Assembly: GCF_024296925.1 (NCBI RefSeq)
Contig: NZ_CP101125.1
Location: 2,730,501-2,794,500, forward strand
DNA length: 64,000 bases
Direction of reading: 5' to 3'
Source of the DNA: Pseudomonas nunensis
GTDB taxonomy: Bacteria > Pseudomonadota > Gammaproteobacteria > Pseudomonadales > Pseudomonadaceae
Numbering within the stretch: position 1 is the first letter of the stretch; the number at the start of each line of letters is the position of its first letter. The notes below the pieces were generated by a model that was not told where the DNA came from, ran no database searches, and saw nothing but the letters and a program-made list of their open reading frames with translations. The translations under genes were made by a program, and so were the position numbers. Below, in pieces: positions 62,478-64,000 of the stretch.

Positions 62478-63767
62478 ATGAAACCTTCGATGGCAATCAA
62501 GCCTCTGGTTTTCGCAATTGCTGCGGTCATGGCTGTTGCTGTACAAGCTGGACAAAGTGACGACCACCATAACGGCCACCACAATGGTCATAACAACAAC
62601 GGTGGTGAACACACTCCTCCTCCAACCAGAATCCCTGTCTACGCCACGGCGAATGCGTGGGATACCCAAAGCAGCACCAACAACCGTATCAGCAATAACG
62701 GTACGGTTAACGAAGCCGAGATGAACAACTCTGCTACCGGCACCAGCGGCAACGTCGGTGTCAACGTGGCAGCCGGCGACGGCAACCAACAAGACAACGC
62801 AGCTGCCATTGCCAACGCCGCCGCTGCCGCTCCTGACAACGCGTTCGTGTTCGGCACTGCCAGCGCCACTGCTTCCGTCACCCAAACCAGCAGCAATAAC
62901 CGCGTCAACAACTATGGCAGCACTGCTTCTGCCACGATGAGCGGATCGGCTAATGGCGGCAGCGGTAACATGGGTGTCAACGTTGCTGGCGGCGACCTTA
63001 ACCAACAGAAAAACACCATGGCCATTGCTAACACCAATGCTCCACTGGGTAACGCAACAGCTACTGCCTCTGCCAGTCAAAGTGGTCCTGGCTTGACCGT
63101 GAATAACGACGCCGATCGTACCTACCGTGTGGATACGCTGACGTTTACTAACTCGGCGAGCGGCAGTGCCAACTACGCCAAGGCGAGCGCAGCGTCCGGC
63201 AGTAAAAGCTCTTCTTCGAGCTTTGACGTGAGCGGTTCAAAAAGCTTCGATGCCAGTGGTTCAAAAAGCTTCGAGAAGAGCAGTTCTTCTAGCTCTAATC
63301 TGAATGCTTCGTTGAACGCTACGCTGGATGCTTCTGCCGAGGCTTCGAGAAACGCATCCTGGGACTATGGCCGTCACAATTCTGGCAGCTCCAGTTCGTC
63401 ATCGGACGCTTCTCTGACTGCATCGCTTGATGCAACGCTCGACGTATCGGTCGATAAATCGCACAACAAATCGGGCAGTTCGTCGTTCGATAAATCGTTC
63501 GATTCGTCGTTCGAAAAATCCGGCAGCAAGTCCCACGAGTCTTCGTATGACAAGGCGAAAGCCTACGCTGAGAGCAGTTCATTTGATCTGAGCAACACCT
63601 ATTCCTATCAAGTGCTGACTCCAACTGGCTGGGCCAACCCTGTAACCAACACTGCAACCCTTAGCGGTTCGGTGAATGGTGGCAGCGGCAACCTGGGTGT
63701 CAACGTGGCTGCTGGTGTGGGCAACCAACAAAGCAACTCGCTGGCCATTTCCAACAACTCGTTCTAA
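62478..63767 (+). CDS. fapC: Major amyloid subunit FapC
   Basis: A 429-residue secreted protein with a signal peptide to about residue 24. A His/Asn/Gly-rich segment follows (about residues 28-45). Three amyloid repeats contain GNVGVNVAAGDGNQQDN, GNMGVNVAGGDLNQQKN and GNLGVNVAAGVGNQQSN. Linker 2, between repeats 2 and 3, is long (about residues 225-380) and almost entirely Ser/Ala/Asp/Lys in short SGSKSF- and DASLNA-type units. FapC polymerises into surface fibres that stiffen biofilms. AGTACGGAG precedes the ATG. Confidence 0.95.
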   Translation: MKPSMAIKPLVFAIAAVMAVAVQAGQSDDHHNGHHNGHNNNGGEHTPPPTRIPVYATANAWDTQSSTNNRISNNGTVNEAEMNNSATGTSGNVGVNVAAGDGNQQDNAAAIANAAAAAPDNAFVFGTASATASVTQTSSNNRVNNYGSTASATMSGSANGGSGNMGVNVAGGDLNQQKNTMAIANTNAPLGNATATASASQSGPGLTVNNDADRTYRVDTLTFTNSASGSANYAKASAASGSKSSSSSFDVSGSKSFDASGSKSFEKSSSSSSNLNASLNATLDASAEASRNASWDYGRHNSGSSSSSSDASLTASLDATLDVSVDKSHNKSGSSSFDKSFDSSFEKSGSKSHESSYDKAKAYAESSSFDLSNTYSYQVLTPTGWANPVTNTATLSGSVNGGSGNLGVNVAAGVGNQQSNSLAISNNSF

Positions 63768-63780
63768 TGGCTGTCTTTGG

Positions 63781-63803
63781 GGCCCCCTCACGGGGGCCTT
63801 TTT
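63781..63803 (+). terminator. Terminator between fapC and fapD
   Basis: GGCCCCC-tcac-GGGGGCC followed by TTTTT, 13 bp after the fapC stop. In the middle of the operon it would reduce transcription of fapD-F compared with the abundant subunit FapC. Confidence 0.9.
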
Positions 63804-63829
63804 CAGCAACAACCAAAAGGCGTCCCACC

Positions 63830-64000
63830 ATGCGCATGATTGCCTTGGCATTTTTGCTTTGCGTGGCCAGTGTGAGCGAGGCTGCACGCATGCCGCTTTC
63901 CGTCCTGCCGGGCGGCGCGGTGGTGTACAAGCCGATCCAGAGCGTACGCGAACGTAAATTTGAGGACCTGGTTCAACAGAAAACCGACTTCAGTTGCGGC
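63830..64000 (+). CDS. fapD: FapD, C39-type protease of the amyloid system (5' part)
   Basis: The first 57 codons only. A signal peptide (MRMIALAFLLCVASVSEA) is followed by RMPLSVLPGGAVVYKPIQSVRE and VQQKTDFSCG, ending at the catalytic Cys motif of C39 peptidases (C56). FapD is required for Fap export or processing. AAAAGG lies about 9 bp before the ATG. The His/Asp part of the active site lies beyond the window. Confidence 0.88.
   Translation, partial: MRMIALAFLLCVASVSEAARMPLSVLPGGAVVYKPIQSVRERKFEDLVQQKTDFSCG

Overview
The window comes from the chromosome of a Pseudomonas of the P. fluorescens group. Three things point there: the mannitol operon mtlR/mtlEFGKD-mtlY-mtlZ, a functional-amyloid (fap) operon, and many dispersed REP palindromes of two typical Pseudomonas classes (cores GTGGGAGCGGGCTTGC and TGTAGGAGCGAGGCTTGCC). 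Most of the DNA is GC-rich and densely coding. The stretch from about 22.2 to 29.2 kb is visibly more AT-rich.

Layout. 0-6.5 kb: the start of a sensor kinase divergent from a receiver-only response regulator, a 986-residue orphan protein, a glycosyltransferase and a PI-PLC-like enzyme. 6.6-16.4 kb: the polyol system, with AraC-type MtlR, ABC importer MtlEFGK, mannitol 2-dehydrogenase, xylulokinase and fructokinase, its gaps filled by REP hairpins. 16.6-19 kb: a lysozyme-like lipoprotein and two secreted proteins. 19.2-31 kb: a type VI secretion (T6SS) effector island. It holds VgrG, a DUF4123 adaptor, a putative lipoprotein immunity protein and a class 3 lipase effector. These are followed by a broken second VgrG end linked to a PoNe-type nuclease toxin domain, then four tandem PoNi-like immunity genes and one DUF3396 immunity gene. 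31-38 kb: small membrane and periplasmic proteins, ecotin, and a short threonine dehydratase preceded by an apparent Ile/Thr attenuation leader. 37-41 kb: a CorA-like transporter and a RimK-like ATP-grasp ligase divergent from a GNAT-C39 peptidase fusion. 41-49 kb: PQQ-type sugar dehydrogenase, the Ku-LigD end-joining pair, LpxO and the ABC-F protein YbiT. 49-57 kb: an MFS transporter, a 1.28-kb IS481-type element inserted in a REP, a hydrolase, azoreductase, a LysR regulator, a YjbR-like protein and a 1.2-kb array of seven 178-bp repeats. 57-64 kb: UppP, a chemoreceptor with a FliA-like promoter, PnuC with a ribosylnicotinamide kinase, and fapA-fapB-fapC plus the start of fapD.

The most interesting regions are the displaced PoNe toxin end with its multi-copy immunity array, the ilvA attenuator upstream of an enzyme lacking its allosteric domain, the RimK-like/GNAT-C39/CorA group, and the tandem amplification of a palindromic element between two convergent genes. 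Function calls rest on motif recognition and gene context; no database search was possible.
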